Assembly: GCF_947495725.1 (NCBI RefSeq)
Contig: NZ_CANLZZ010000003.1
Coordinates: 176,341 to 240,340 of the forward strand
Direction of reading: 5' to 3'
From: an uncultured Lutibacter sp.
Lineage (GTDB): Bacteria > Bacteroidota > Bacteroidia > Flavobacteriales > Flavobacteriaceae
DNA: 64,000 nt
Position numbers and translations under genes: made by a program
The notes under the pieces: model-generated
What the model was told of the DNA's origin: nothing
Databases searched by the model: none
The model's input: only the letters and a program-made list of their open reading frames with translations
Shown: one piece after another, positions 51,299-61,324 of the stretch
Position numbering within the stretch: position 1 is the first letter of the stretch
How the letters are laid out: every line of letters begins with the position of its first letter

Positions 51299-51916
51299 AT
51301 GAGTACTACAAAATTAGGAAATCCGGCAGTTGTGGGATTGGCAGGATTTGGTTTAACAACATTATTATTACAATTTCACAATTTGGGCTTAATTGGACTT
51401 GGTCCGGTGGTTGCAATGGGATTTATATTTGGAGGCTTAGCGCAAATGATAGCTGGTTTTTTAGAACAAAAAATGGGTAATAACTTTGGTTTTGCTGCAT
51501 TTGTAAGTTATGGATCTTTTTGGATTGGATTAGGAATTATTTGGATGTTAAACAATTCTGGAATTTATGTTTCATCACATACTGATGTTGGTTACTACTT
51601 AATTGGTTGGACGTTACTAACATTAATATTTTGGGTTGGATCTTTATTTATCCATTCTGCAATGGCCTTTACATTTACAACTTTAGTAATTGGATTTGTA
51701 TTACTTGATTTAGCTCATTTTGGATTTCCTCAAATGACAACTTTAGCTGCATATGTGCTAATTGTATGTGCTTTAGCTGCATGGTATATGATGGCTGCTG
51801 TAATTATTAATGATGTTGCGGGTAGAGCATTATTACCGGTTGGTAAACCTTGGGTGAGCTTAAAAGAAAATCAAGAAAACGTTGCTACAAAAGCCAAATT
51901 AAGTCACCAACATTAG
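51299..51916 (+). CDS. GPR1/FUN34/YaaH family acetate transporter
   Basis: This 205-residue inner-membrane protein has six membrane segments and the family start motif N-P-A-x-x-G-L (GNPAVVGLAGFGLTT). The segment GGLAQMIAGFLEQKMGNNFG is also characteristic. Members such as SatP move acetate and succinate with protons. A Crp/FNR-like site precedes it, matching the known habit of acetate genes being under global control in other bacteria. Strong terminator follows. Confidence 0.93.
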   Translation: MSTTKLGNPAVVGLAGFGLTTLLLQFHNLGLIGLGPVVAMGFIFGGLAQMIAGFLEQKMGNNFGFAAFVSYGSFWIGLGIIWMLNNSGIYVSSHTDVGYYLIGWTLLTLIFWVGSLFIHSAMAFTFTTLVIGFVLLDLAHFGFPQMTTLAAYVLIVCALAAWYMMAAVIINDVAGRALLPVGKPWVSLKENQENVATKAKLSHQH

Positions 51917-51940
51917 ACGAACTTTATACTTATAAAATAC

Positions 51941-51976
51941 AAGCCGAATTAGAAAAAATCTAATTCGGCTTTTTTT
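51941..51976 (+). terminator. Terminator after the acetate transporter gene
   Basis: AAGCCGAATTAGA (51941-51953) pairs with TCTAATTCGGCTT (51959-51971) and runs into further T. Very strong stem. Confidence 0.95.
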
Positions 51977-52006
51977 AATTATTAATTTGGTTAAACTTAA
52001 TAATAA

Positions 52007-52588
52007 TTATTTCTTTTTGGCATTTGCTTTTTTCCAGTCAACACCTTTTTTAAGCTCTTCTAAAGTTACTTTACCATCATCATTGGCATCACTTCCAATA
52101 AATATATCTTCACCGTTTCTTGGGTTTCCTTTTTTATCTTTTTTGTCCTTATAAAAGGCTTTCATTTCTTCTAAAGAAATTGATCCATTTTTATCTGAAT
52201 CCATCCAATTTAATTTTCTTTCGCTTTTATCTTCAGGAAGTTCTTTACTCATTTTCTCTTTAGCCTTAGTAACTACTTTTGTCTTAGCAACTACCTTTCC
52301 TTGGTTTACCTTTTTCCAGTTAACTTTTTGTTGTAATTCATCAACTGTTACGCTACCATCATTGTTGTGATCCGAGCCAATAAATATTTCTTCGCCATTA
52401 ATAGCCTGCCCTTTTTTGTTTTTTTTACCTTCATAAAAAGCTTTCATTTCTTCTTTACTTATTGAATTATTTTTATCCTTATCCATCCAACCAAGTTTTT
52501 TCTCTGCTTTCTCTTTTGTGTCCTGAGCATTAACACCTACAAACGTAAATAAACCTAAAACTAATACTGTAACTCTTATAATTTTCAT
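52007..52588 (-). CDS. Secreted protein with four EF-hands (internal duplication)
   Basis: This 193-residue protein has a signal peptide (ending VNAQ at residue 22) and four EF-hand calcium loops: DKDKNNSISKEE, DHNNDGSVTVDE, DSDKNGSISLEE and DANDDGKVTLEE. The chain is two copies of a 70-80 residue unit (LGWMDKDKN...WKK and LNWMDSDKN...WKK) joined by a Lys-rich linker, a clear internal duplication. It should bind calcium in the periplasm or outside. A second EF-hand protein is encoded behind it. Confidence 0.92.
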   Translation of the reverse strand: MKIIRVTVLVLGLFTFVGVNAQDTKEKAEKKLGWMDKDKNNSISKEEMKAFYEGKKNKKGQAINGEEIFIGSDHNNDGSVTVDELQQKVNWKKVNQGKVVAKTKVVTKAKEKMSKELPEDKSERKLNWMDSDKNGSISLEEMKAFYKDKKDKKGNPRNGEDIFIGSDANDDGKVTLEELKKGVDWKKANAKKK

Positions 52589-52616
52589 AAATCTATTGTA
52601 TATATAATTAATAACT

Positions 52617-52624
52617 CAAATGTA
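52617..52624 (-). promoter_or_regulatory. -7 element TACATTTG of the first EF-hand gene
   Basis: TACATTTG on the minus strand ends 28 bases before the ATG at 52588, so this EF-hand gene has its own promoter. Confidence 0.5.
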
Positions 52625-52691
52625 CTAGTGAGATATTATTTTTATGTATTTGCTAATAATTTAAATGTTGTTGACAATAAATACTGAACTT

Positions 52692-53210
52692 TTATTCTTG
52701 TTTTTTACGCAATGGTTTAAGAAATTCTTCAAGTGTTATTTCCTTGTTTTTATTAATATCAATATGTTTAAAAAATCGTTTGTAATTAATTGGCTCACCT
52801 TTTTTATTATTCTTATTCTCAAAAAAAGATTGAAATTCTGAAATATCAATTATTTCATCCTTATTTACATCTATTTTTTTAAAGGTCTTACTTTTATCGT
52901 TTGCCCAATTATTTACCCTCTTTTTATTTCCTTTTTTTGTATTGTAAAAAGCCCTTGAGCCTTGTTGACTATATTCACTAAAAGTTAAAATTTTATCACC
53001 ATTTAAATCTTTAGAATTAAACAAAACTTCAGCATTTATTTCTCCCCCTGTTCTATTAAATTTACCTAAATAAAATCTTTTAAATTCTTCAATTTCAACA
53101 AATGAATCTCCATTTCTATCCATTTTGTCAAAATTTTCTCTTCCACCTTGTGCAATTACTTGTGAAATTGTAAAAAGTCCAAAAATTAAAATAATATGTT
53201 TAAATTTCAT
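52692..53210 (-). CDS. Secreted EF-hand protein
   Basis: From ATG 53210 this is a 172-residue protein with a signal peptide (MKFKHIILIF ... VIAQ). A frame to 53234 would add residues ahead of the signal and is not preferred. Four EF-hand-like loops are visible (DRNGDSFVEIEE, DLNGDKILTFSE, DVNKDEIIDISE, DINKNKEITLEE). It is a diverged relative of the neighbour at 52007, arranged in the same two-by-two order, so the pair probably arose by duplication. Confidence 0.9.
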   Translation of the reverse strand: MKFKHIILIFGLFTISQVIAQGGRENFDKMDRNGDSFVEIEEFKRFYLGKFNRTGGEINAEVLFNSKDLNGDKILTFSEYSQQGSRAFYNTKKGNKKRVNNWANDKSKTFKKIDVNKDEIIDISEFQSFFENKNNKKGEPINYKRFFKHIDINKNKEITLEEFLKPLRKKQE

Positions 53211-53283
53211 CTTGTATGTATTTAAAATTAACATTTGTATTTTAACTCTTAGACTCTTTTAAAACTATTTAGTTTAATTAAAC

Positions 53284-56200
53284 TTATTCTTTAAAATCAT
53301 ATCCTCTTCCAGGAGTATATGGAGCGCCAGATTTCACTAATTTATTTTCTAATTCTTTAATATTAACATTAAACAAAGTTTCCACTATCTTTTTAATAAC
53401 ATCAATCTCTGCTTTTGCAATTAAATAGCTGTCTAAATGTGTTTTTGTTGGTGCCGAAGTTGAATACTTTTGCTCATAACTAATACTTCCTAGTCTGTTT
53501 GCTGGATTTTGTGGCTGATCAATATCTAATTTAGTTTTTATTGGATCCCCATGTAATTCAGTATTAACTATTTTTAAAGTTTGTTCTATTTGTATAACAT
53601 CTTTTGAAAATAAATCAATCGGATTTTCTGCTCTTATTATGGCTTCTTTAATGTATTTTAATTTCTTTTGAATTTCCGAAATCATAGTTGTAGTACTTCC
53701 ATAATCTGCTTGTAACTTAACAACTTGCTTTTGAAAGGCTGTTTTAGCTTCTCTATCTTCTGCTGGTAATACAGTGTTGTTAAGTGCAATTACATTAAAT
53801 GAAACTGGTTTAACTAAAGATATTAATGTTCCATTTTTGTATAATTGCATCTCAATAGAATAGGTTCCTGGAGTAACCAAATTCCCTTCATCAATTGGTT
53901 CCCAAGGATTGTAAAACGATGATTTCCTAAAATTAATAGGATTTTGAAGTGTGTATCTTAAATTCCATTTAAACCTTTGCAAACCTTCTGTTGGTTTTAT
54001 AAATTCTTTTTTAACAACAACTCCTTTATTATTTTTTATAGTAAACAATAATTTTGTTTCAGGTTCATTTAACTCTTCTTTTAGTTCATTATAATTAGGA
54101 TAGGCTACATCACTCTTATTCGCTATTAATTCTTTTTCTTTTTTAACTCTTATTTCTTTTAGTGTTTCAAAAGTGTGGTTGTAATAAAACGTAAACAAAG
54201 CCTCTGGCCCTAAATTTTCTGCAGTATAAAAATTATCTCCCTGAAATGCTTTACCTGGCAATCCTAAAGGTTCACTTTTTTCCCAAATTAAAGCATCTCT
54301 TATTGGATATATTTTTGCATTATTTTGTTGATCATTTTTTATTGTTCTTAACGCAGAATAATCATCTAACACATAAAACCCTCTACCAAATGTACCAAGT
54401 ACTAAATCACTCTCACGTTCTTGAATAGTAATATCTCTAACAGCTATAGTAGGTAAACCATTTGATAATTGACTCCAAGATAAACCTTTATCAGATGAAA
54501 AGAAAGCCCCAAATTCAGTTCCACAAAAAATTAGATTTTCATTTAAATGATCCTCTTCTATTGAATAAACACTTCCACGTTCGGGTAAATTAGAACTTAT
54601 ATTTTTCCAGTTTTTACCTTTGTCTTCCGATTTAAATATATAAGGTTTAAAATCGCCATATTTATGATGGTTGAAAGCTACATAAATTACGTTTTTATTA
54701 TGTTTAGACAAATAAACTGCATTTACATAAGACTGTTTTGGAGCTCCCGGAATTAAATCAACTTTATTCCAAGTAGCACCGCCGTTTTCAGAAATATGAA
54801 TTAACCCATCATCTGTTCCAATAGCTAATAAATTCTCATCAATTGGAGATTCAGAAAGCGCAACAATACTCCCGTATAATGATGTTGAACCATTTTTTGC
54901 AACAGCATCAATACTTAAAACTCTGTCATATACCTTAAGCGTATTTCTATCAATTTGTCGCGATAAATCATTACTTAAAACATCCCAACTATTTCCATAA
55001 TCATTAGAACGAAACACTTTATTAGCTGCAAAGTATAATCTTCCTTTTGCATGTTTACTAACTGCTAATGGAGCGTCCCAATTAAAACGGTAAGCATCTT
55101 CATTTTTTCTCTCTTTTGGTTGAATTCCAACCTTTTCTCCACTTTTTCTATCAAAACGAACCAAAACTCCATATTGCGATTGTGCATAAACAATATCCGG
55201 ATTATATGGGTCTATTTGAGATTCAAACCCATCACCTCCATTTGTTATAAACCAATCGGAATTTGTAATACCATGATTAGTAATTACTCTTGAAGGACCA
55301 CCTAAACTAAAATTATCTTGAGTTCCACCATAAACATTATAAAACGGAAAATCATTATCTACGGCTACTTTATAAAATTGTGTTACTGGTAAATTTTCTT
55401 TAAAATCCCAATTTTTTGCGGCATCAAAGGTTTCATACATTCCTCCATCGCAACCCACTAACCAATGTTTATTATTATTTGGATTTATCCACATACAATG
55501 GTTGTCTACGTGCTTATAAACTTCTCCTACTTTTTCGAAAGTTTTACCTCCGTTATGTGAAACAGACATCCAAGTGTCCATTGAATAAATTGTGTTTTCG
55601 TCAACAGGATCGGCAATAATTTCTTGATAATAATTACCACTTGTTACATGATTTCCACGTTTTTTCCAACTTGCGCCTCTATTTGTAGATGCAAAAAATC
55701 CACCTTTATTGTCTGCTGCCTCAACAATAGCATAAATAATTTCTGGATTTACAGGTGAAATAGCTAAACCAATTCTACCAAGTTCAGTTGTTGGTAAACC
55801 TTTCTCTATTTTATTCCAAGTAACTCCACCATCAATACTTTTTTGTAATCCAGAACCTGGTCCTCCTCCAACATACGTAAACACGTGTCTTCTGCGCTGA
55901 AATGTTGATGCATAAAGAATATCTGGATTTCTTGGATCCATTACAACATCATTTACACCTGTATGCTCATCAACATCTATAATTGATTCCCAAGTTTTTC
56001 CTCCATTTATAGTTTTATATAAACCTCTTTCACCTCCTTTACTCCATAAAGGACCAATTGCTGCAACATATACAATATCAGAATTTTTAGGGTGAACTAT
56101 AACTTTTCCAATATGTTCCGATGTTTTTAAGCCCATATGCTCCCAAGTATTTCCACCATCTAATGATTTATATACGCCATCACCATATGAAACTGATCGT

Positions 56201-56565
56201 TGATTATTGTTTTCCCCTGTTCCAACCCAAATAACATTTGAATTATTTGGATCCATTGTTATACATCCAATAGAATAAGACCCTTGCTTATCAAATATAG
56301 GTTGATAGTCCACTCCAGAATTTATAGTTTTCCAAACTCCTCCTGAAGCTGTTGCAACATAATATTCAAAAGGATTGTTAGGATTCACTGCAATATCTGA
56401 AATTCTTCCAGAGGTTAAAGATGGACCAATACTACGCCATTTTAATCCGTCAATTTTAATAGTTTCTGTAAGTTGCTTAACCTCTTTTTTATTTTTCTTT
56501 TGAGCGTTTATTGAAAATAAACCAAAAAATAGTACTGAGATGTAAATAAGAATAGACTTTCTCAT
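53284..56565 (-). CDS. Secreted VPS10/sortilin-like BNR beta-propeller protein
   Basis: This 1093-residue protein has a signal peptide (ending INAQ at residue 21) and many BNR or Asp-box repeats (SGGVWKTINSGVDY, SLDGGNTWEHMGLK, TINGGKTWESI, SEDKGKNWKNISS, SSDKGLSWSQLSN), giving one or two large propellers as in the sortilin group. The last 350 residues are a beta sandwich and helical region. Such proteins are common in marine Bacteroidetes; an enzyme role (for example xyloglucanase-like) is not shown because no acid pair was identified. Perfect promoter upstream. Confidence 0.9.
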   Translation of the reverse strand: MRKSILIYISVLFFGLFSINAQKKNKKEVKQLTETIKIDGLKWRSIGPSLTSGRISDIAVNPNNPFEYYVATASGGVWKTINSGVDYQPIFDKQGSYSIGCITMDPNNSNVIWVGTGENNNQRSVSYGDGVYKSLDGGNTWEHMGLKTSEHIGKVIVHPKNSDIVYVAAIGPLWSKGGERGLYKTINGGKTWESIIDVDEHTGVNDVVMDPRNPDILYASTFQRRRHVFTYVGGGPGSGLQKSIDGGVTWNKIEKGLPTTELGRIGLAISPVNPEIIYAIVEAADNKGGFFASTNRGASWKKRGNHVTSGNYYQEIIADPVDENTIYSMDTWMSVSHNGGKTFEKVGEVYKHVDNHCMWINPNNNKHWLVGCDGGMYETFDAAKNWDFKENLPVTQFYKVAVDNDFPFYNVYGGTQDNFSLGGPSRVITNHGITNSDWFITNGGDGFESQIDPYNPDIVYAQSQYGVLVRFDRKSGEKVGIQPKERKNEDAYRFNWDAPLAVSKHAKGRLYFAANKVFRSNDYGNSWDVLSNDLSRQIDRNTLKVYDRVLSIDAVAKNGSTSLYGSIVALSESPIDENLLAIGTDDGLIHISENGGATWNKVDLIPGAPKQSYVNAVYLSKHNKNVIYVAFNHHKYGDFKPYIFKSEDKGKNWKNISSNLPERGSVYSIEEDHLNENLIFCGTEFGAFFSSDKGLSWSQLSNGLPTIAVRDITIQERESDLVLGTFGRGFYVLDDYSALRTIKNDQQNNAKIYPIRDALIWEKSEPLGLPGKAFQGDNFYTAENLGPEALFTFYYNHTFETLKEIRVKKEKELIANKSDVAYPNYNELKEELNEPETKLLFTIKNNKGVVVKKEFIKPTEGLQRFKWNLRYTLQNPINFRKSSFYNPWEPIDEGNLVTPGTYSIEMQLYKNGTLISLVKPVSFNVIALNNTVLPAEDREAKTAFQKQVVKLQADYGSTTTMISEIQKKLKYIKEAIIRAENPIDLFSKDVIQIEQTLKIVNTELHGDPIKTKLDIDQPQNPANRLGSISYEQKYSTSAPTKTHLDSYLIAKAEIDVIKKIVETLFNVNIKELENKLVKSGAPYTPGRGYDFKE

Positions 56566-56896
56566 ATATTTATTACTTTATAAAATGTTTAATTATTTAA
56601 GTTTTGCTATCAAATATAAGAAAGTAAATTGGTAATCAAATAAATATGTTTATAACATATGTTGCAAATTTAGATTGCTTAAATAAGCAACTTTTATATA
56701 CAATTAACTCATAGTTATCTAGTAATTAATCATATTACTACAAATTTTTTCATTAGAATAATAGATACTTTTAATTATTACGGTTTTAAAAAATTTATAA
56801 AACTTACCAATTACCTAATAATTCTAAATAAATAAGTAAAATTCGAAACACTTAAGAATTTCATAAAAATAAATTCTTTAGAATTAGATTATTTAG
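56566..56896. other. 331-base intergenic region
   Basis: Contains the BNR-gene promoter at its left side (56611-56639). The remaining 250 bases are AT-rich without reading frames. A weak 8-base hairpin, AAGAATTT/AAATTCTT (56854-56878), lies near the end of the MFS gene but lacks a T run. Confidence 0.5.
56611..56639 (-). promoter_or_regulatory. Promoter TTG-N18-TATATTTG of the BNR gene
   Basis: On the minus strand TTG (56637-56639), an 18-base spacer and TATATTTG (56611-56618) fit the Bacteroidetes consensus exactly. The leader is about 40 bases. Confidence 0.85.
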
Positions 56897-58204
56897 TTAT
56901 TCTTTTAATTTTGGGCGTTTTATTTTTAAAGAAGCTATTAGTAAAAATAAAACAAATGCAAATCCAATATATCCAATATAGCTATATGAACCAAAATTTG
57001 TAAAACTTGCACTAAACATACTTGGAGCAATTGCACTAGCAATTACTAAAAAGCTCATAATTTTACCAGTTATTGAACCTAAATATTTTCTTCCAAAGTA
57101 CTTTGGCCAAGATACAGCGTTTACTACCGAGAAAAGCCCTCCTAAAACTCCTAAACCACCAATAATCATATATACACCAAATAGATAGTCTAAAAATATT
57201 AAACCTATTGAGGCTATAATTCCACTTAGAAGCATTGCATATAAATAAATTTTATGGTCTATATAATCACTTAATATGTTGCATAAAATAGAAACTGAAA
57301 CTGCAATTATAGAAATTGGTAAAAATATTGCAATTGCCTGATCTTTAGTGTATTTTTGACTTTCAAAAATAGATATTACATGAAAAGTAAAACCTGTAAT
57401 AAAAAAGCTGTTAAAAGCTAAGATTAAACCAAACATCCAAAAAATCCTAGTTTTTTTTGCTTCTTTTAAAGTGAAATTTATTTCTTGTTTATTACTAATT
57501 TCACTTTCTACATTCTTAATTCCATCTATTTTCAGATTAAAATCTTCGGGATTGTTTTTGTAAAATTGGAATACAAAAAAACTAAAAATAAATAAACATA
57601 GCGACATTATTTGCCAGGTTAATTGCCAACCATTGGCATCAATAAGTTTACTAATTATAATTGGTGAAATTGAAAAACCTAAAGAAATAGCAATACTACT
57701 TATAGAGTTAACTTTCCCTCTATTTTTACTAAACCAAATCATAATCATATTACGAGAAGCCATAGTTAGTATTCCTTGTCCACTTAACCGAATAAAGAAA
57801 AAGAAAACTGTTATAACACTAAAGGAAATTACCCAAGAATTAATACTGAATAATTTTTTTAAAAAATCACTTATTTCTACTGAAACCGAACATAATAAAA
57901 GGGAAAAAGCTAAAAATAATGTTGCTAAAAAGGCAATATAACGTGCACCAAATTTATCGAACCAAAATCCTGCTTTTGCTACTAAAAAAGAGCTTAAAAA
58001 AGTTCCTATCATATATGCATTGCTAAACTGGTTTCTAGAAAGTCCAAGAGCATCTTTAACAGGATCTGTAAAAACAGATACACCAACTGTTTGACCTGGA
58101 ATACTTGCCCAAATACCAATAGTTCCTATTAACAAAACAATATAGCCGTAATAGAAGGGGAATTTTGTTGGGTTTACAAAAGTATACCTATTTAAATCTT
58201 GCAT
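56897..58204 (-). CDS. MFS transporter
   Basis: This 435-residue protein has twelve membrane segments. Signature parts are GYIVLLIGTIGIWASIPGQT in the first segment, FWFDKFGARY as motif A and WFSKNRGKVNSISSIAISLG in segment 5-6. It resembles the oxalate/formate antiporter-like or monocarboxylate branch of MFS. It follows the DMT transporter gene by 6 bases, so both are co-transcribed. Substrate unknown. Confidence 0.87.
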   Translation of the reverse strand: MQDLNRYTFVNPTKFPFYYGYIVLLIGTIGIWASIPGQTVGVSVFTDPVKDALGLSRNQFSNAYMIGTFLSSFLVAKAGFWFDKFGARYIAFLATLFLAFSLLLCSVSVEISDFLKKLFSINSWVISFSVITVFFFFIRLSGQGILTMASRNMIMIWFSKNRGKVNSISSIAISLGFSISPIIISKLIDANGWQLTWQIMSLCLFIFSFFVFQFYKNNPEDFNLKIDGIKNVESEISNKQEINFTLKEAKKTRIFWMFGLILAFNSFFITGFTFHVISIFESQKYTKDQAIAIFLPISIIAVSVSILCNILSDYIDHKIYLYAMLLSGIIASIGLIFLDYLFGVYMIIGGLGVLGGLFSVVNAVSWPKYFGRKYLGSITGKIMSFLVIASAIAPSMFSASFTNFGSYSYIGYIGFAFVLFLLIASLKIKRPKLKE

Positions 58205-58210
58205 TATTAG

Positions 58211-59125
58211 TTATTTTTTAAATCTAGAATATAACGTAAGTTTTTTCTTTGTGTTTATAAAAAATACACCTGTTAATAAAACAATTGCTGCAATAACAGA
58301 TTGGGTAGATATTTGTTCATTTAAAAAATACCAACCTAAAAATAAAGCAATTATGGGATTTACATAGGTGGATGTTGCTACTTTTTCTGGCGAAACAACT
58401 CTTAATAAAAAATTAAATGCTGTAAATGCAACTATTCCTCCAAAAACAATTAGACCTATTATAGAATAAAGTACTGGTTGGCTCCAATTAGATATTGGTA
58501 CCCAGTGTTCTCCAAATAAAAAACTGGCAATTAACAGCATTATTCCTCCTGTAAACATTTGATAACCTGTATTAATAAAAAAATTAGAAGGTAAGTCTGC
58601 TTTTGCAACAAAAAGACTACCGTAACCCCAACTTAACATACACGAAAAAATCATTAACATTCCTGTAACGGTTCCTTCTTGAGTTACTATTTCCTTTTGG
58701 CTAACTAATAAATAGATTCCAATAATCCCCAATAAAACTCCAATAATTGACATTGGTTGTATTTTTTTACCTTCAAAAATTAACATTAAAAGCAAAACTA
58801 CTAATGGTTGTGCAGATATTTCTAAGGCGGTAAAACCACTATCAACAAATTTCAAAGCCCAAACCACTACTCCATTTCCATAGGTTAAAAATAAAAATCC
58901 TGCAATGGTACAATTTATAAGTTGCTGACGTGTAATCGTCAATTTTAATCCTATTACTTTTGCAATGATGAAAATTAAAATTGAAGCCGATAAAAACCGA
59001 ATAGCAGCTAGTAAAAACGGCTCAATTTCTGCAACAGCAATCTTATTTAATAAATATGTTGACCCCCAAATAACATAAATTGAAAAGAAAGCTAAAATTA
59101 CTAGTACTTTGTTATTTGACTTCAT
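58211..59125 (-). CDS. EamA/DMT family transporter
   Basis: This 304-residue inner-membrane protein has ten membrane segments in two EamA halves (IYVIWGSTYLLNKIAVAEIE in the first, MIFSCMLSWGYGSLFVAKAD at the second half start). The closing block TSTYVNPIIALFLGWYFLNE is highly typical of the family. It probably exports amino acids or metabolites. First gene of a two-gene unit with the MFS transporter. Confidence 0.9.
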   Translation of the reverse strand: MKSNNKVLVILAFFSIYVIWGSTYLLNKIAVAEIEPFLLAAIRFLSASILIFIIAKVIGLKLTITRQQLINCTIAGFLFLTYGNGVVVWALKFVDSGFTALEISAQPLVVLLLMLIFEGKKIQPMSIIGVLLGIIGIYLLVSQKEIVTQEGTVTGMLMIFSCMLSWGYGSLFVAKADLPSNFFINTGYQMFTGGIMLLIASFLFGEHWVPISNWSQPVLYSIIGLIVFGGIVAFTAFNFLLRVVSPEKVATSTYVNPIIALFLGWYFLNEQISTQSVIAAIVLLTGVFFINTKKKLTLYSRFKK

Positions 59126-59203
59126 TCAATAAATCTTTAACAATTGATAAATTTACTTCATTCCATTTCATCAATTGAAAGGAACACTTATTGAACTAAC
59201 TAT

Positions 59204-60757
59204 TTAATCTTCGGGAGGATAACCGTTAATTTCCTCGAAAATTGCATCAAAATTTGCCAATAAATAAGCTCTAAGTTTTTGTCTGTAATCTTCTTTTAAC
59301 CAATCTGTAAAACTATTGGTACTTTTACAAATACATTTAAGGTATTGCTGAATTCTATGGTCAATATCGTCACCTATTTCTTTGGCTAATATTAAAGCAT
59401 CATATACATCTTCACTATTTTCTGTACAAATTCGAGCATGTTGTTCAATAGATCTAGACAATACAACTTTTGAAGATTCTCCACTTTGAATAGCATCGGT
59501 ATATGCCTTTTTAATGTTAAAACTTACATCGTCTGTTTTTGAAAATTTTTCTCTTAACTCTTTAGGCATTTCATACCTGAAATTGCTTTCTAATTCTTCA
59601 TCATTAATTAAATTATCTAAATAATAATTTGGTGACTTAAATATTTTTTGCCAATTTAAATTTGCACCCCACATTCCAAATCTGTGAAAATTATTACCTA
59701 AATCAATTACATTAAATGAAGTTTTATCCTTTAAAATTCGAGATCCTCTACCAATCATTTGATAATATAATGTCAAAGATCGTGTTGCTCTATTTAAAAT
59801 TATGGTGTCAACTGTAGGTTCATCAAATCCGGTTGTTAAGATACTAACTGAAGTTAAAATTGCATTTGGTGTTTTCTTAAACCATCTTAAAATAAATTCT
59901 CTTTCTCTTTTTGTAGCGGTATTATCTAAATGCATTATGGAATAACCAGCCATTTTAAAAGCTTCAAATACATTTATAGATGTATTAATACCATTGTTAA
60001 AAATCAATGTTTTTTTGCCTTTTGACCGCTCTTCATAAGCTTGTACTAACTTATTTAACATATCGCTATTTGAATATAAATCGTCTGAAGATTTTACTGT
60101 ATAATCTCCATTTACTCCAACTACCAATGATGTTAATCCAACATTATATGAATAGGTTTTGGCACGTGCTAAAAATTTGTTTTTTATTAACGTTTCAATA
60201 GACTCACCAATAATTAATTCTTCGTAATTATCAGTCATAGGTAACTGAATATTAGAACTTAAAGGTGTAGCTGTTACTCCTAAAATAAATGAATTATGGA
60301 AAAATTTTAATAATTTAGTAAAAGAGTTATAATGTGCCTCATCAATAATTACTAAACCAATATCTGAAATATCTAATTTATTATCATTCAATCTATTGTT
60401 TAAAGTTTCAACCATTGCAACGTAGCAAGAATAATCTTGATGATCGTCCAAATTAGCTTTACTATCAATAACTTTATTAACAACACCAAAATCAGATAAC
60501 ATAGAACAAGTTTGTTTACACAACTCAATTCTATGCGTTAATATTAAAACTTTACTTTTATGGTGTTTTAAATATTGACGAACCAGTTCTGAAAAAATAA
60601 CAGTTTTACCACCACCTGTAGGCAATTGAAATAATAAATGGTAGTCGTTTGGAGCTTCTTCAAATCTTTTGAAAATTTTATTAATAGCTTCTCTCTGATA
60701 ATTATAAAGTTGTTTACCAGTTTTCTTTTCTTCTAGTTCTATTGTAGTTAACGTCAC
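59204..60757 (-). CDS. Superfamily 2 DEAD/DEAH-box helicase
   Basis: This 517-residue ATPase has the SF2 motifs in order: motif I QLPTGGGKT, Ia LTHRIELC, II IIDEAH, III VTATPL, then the second RecA domain with TGFDEPTVDTIILNRAT and motif VI YYQMIGRGSRI. The arrangement is like that of SSL2/XPB-type or type I restriction-like helicases in Bacteroidetes. A C-terminal domain of about 150 residues (from LREKFSKTDDV) is unassigned. No methylase or nuclease genes are adjacent, so it is not evidently part of a restriction system. Confidence 0.92.
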   Translation of the reverse strand: MTLTTIELEEKKTGKQLYNYQREAINKIFKRFEEAPNDYHLLFQLPTGGGKTVIFSELVRQYLKHHKSKVLILTHRIELCKQTCSMLSDFGVVNKVIDSKANLDDHQDYSCYVAMVETLNNRLNDNKLDISDIGLVIIDEAHYNSFTKLLKFFHNSFILGVTATPLSSNIQLPMTDNYEELIIGESIETLIKNKFLARAKTYSYNVGLTSLVVGVNGDYTVKSSDDLYSNSDMLNKLVQAYEERSKGKKTLIFNNGINTSINVFEAFKMAGYSIMHLDNTATKREREFILRWFKKTPNAILTSVSILTTGFDEPTVDTIILNRATRSLTLYYQMIGRGSRILKDKTSFNVIDLGNNFHRFGMWGANLNWQKIFKSPNYYLDNLINDEELESNFRYEMPKELREKFSKTDDVSFNIKKAYTDAIQSGESSKVVLSRSIEQHARICTENSEDVYDALILAKEIGDDIDHRIQQYLKCICKSTNSFTDWLKEDYRQKLRAYLLANFDAIFEEINGYPPED

Positions 60758-60833
60758 AGCTTAATTTTAAAAAACATACAAAAATAGGGTCTTTAAAAGG
60801 TCTTTTAAAGTATTTTACTATTTATTTTTAAAA

Positions 60834-61310
60834 TTATTTTTTTAAACCTTGTATTTCAAGGCTATAATCGTACTGTAAATCCTCGTGAAGTGTTCCAATT
60901 ATTTTTTCAATTAATGCAATTTGACGCTTAAAAATATTTAGTAGTTGTACATTTTTATAAATTGAAGGTTTTAAATTTTTTAATTGGTTACAAAAAAACA
61001 GTAATAATTCTACCTCGGTCTCTTTCTTTTTTGAATAACGAATATATGTTTTTATAATTCTTAAAATTTTCCGAACGCTTTTTTTTATAAAATAATAACT
61101 CGAAGTATTAATTTCACTAAACATGTTTTTTACTTCTTCTTTTATATTCGAAATATATAGTTCTTCATTTGAGGCTTCATACAACAAGTAGGTTAAAAGT
61201 TCTTTATTTTCTTTTTTAAATTTTGAAAGTCTTAAAACTAATTCCATTAAATCTGTGTTTGATAAATAGCTTAATTCATTTTTTAATTCTTTTACCGTTG
61301 CTGCTTTCAT
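60834..61310 (-). CDS. Hypothetical helical protein beside the pxp genes
   Basis: This 158-residue protein is almost wholly helical with many Lys and Glu (LKNELSYLSNTDLMELVLRL, YFIKKSVRKILRIIKTYIRY). No signal peptide or membrane helix is visible. I recall similar proteins as conserved hypotheticals in flavobacteria, with unknown role. It lies 14 bases after pxpC and is likely in the same transcript. Confidence 0.65.
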   Translation of the reverse strand: MKAATVKELKNELSYLSNTDLMELVLRLSKFKKENKELLTYLLYEASNEELYISNIKEEVKNMFSEINTSSYYFIKKSVRKILRIIKTYIRYSKKKETEVELLLFFCNQLKNLKPSIYKNVQLLNIFKRQIALIEKIIGTLHEDLQYDYSLEIQGLKK

Positions 61311-61324
61311 CTATATTAATTCGT

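Noticed and set aside
59204..60757. Type I restriction or defence helicase
   Set aside because: No methylase, specificity subunit or nuclease lies nearby; reported as a plain SF2 helicase.
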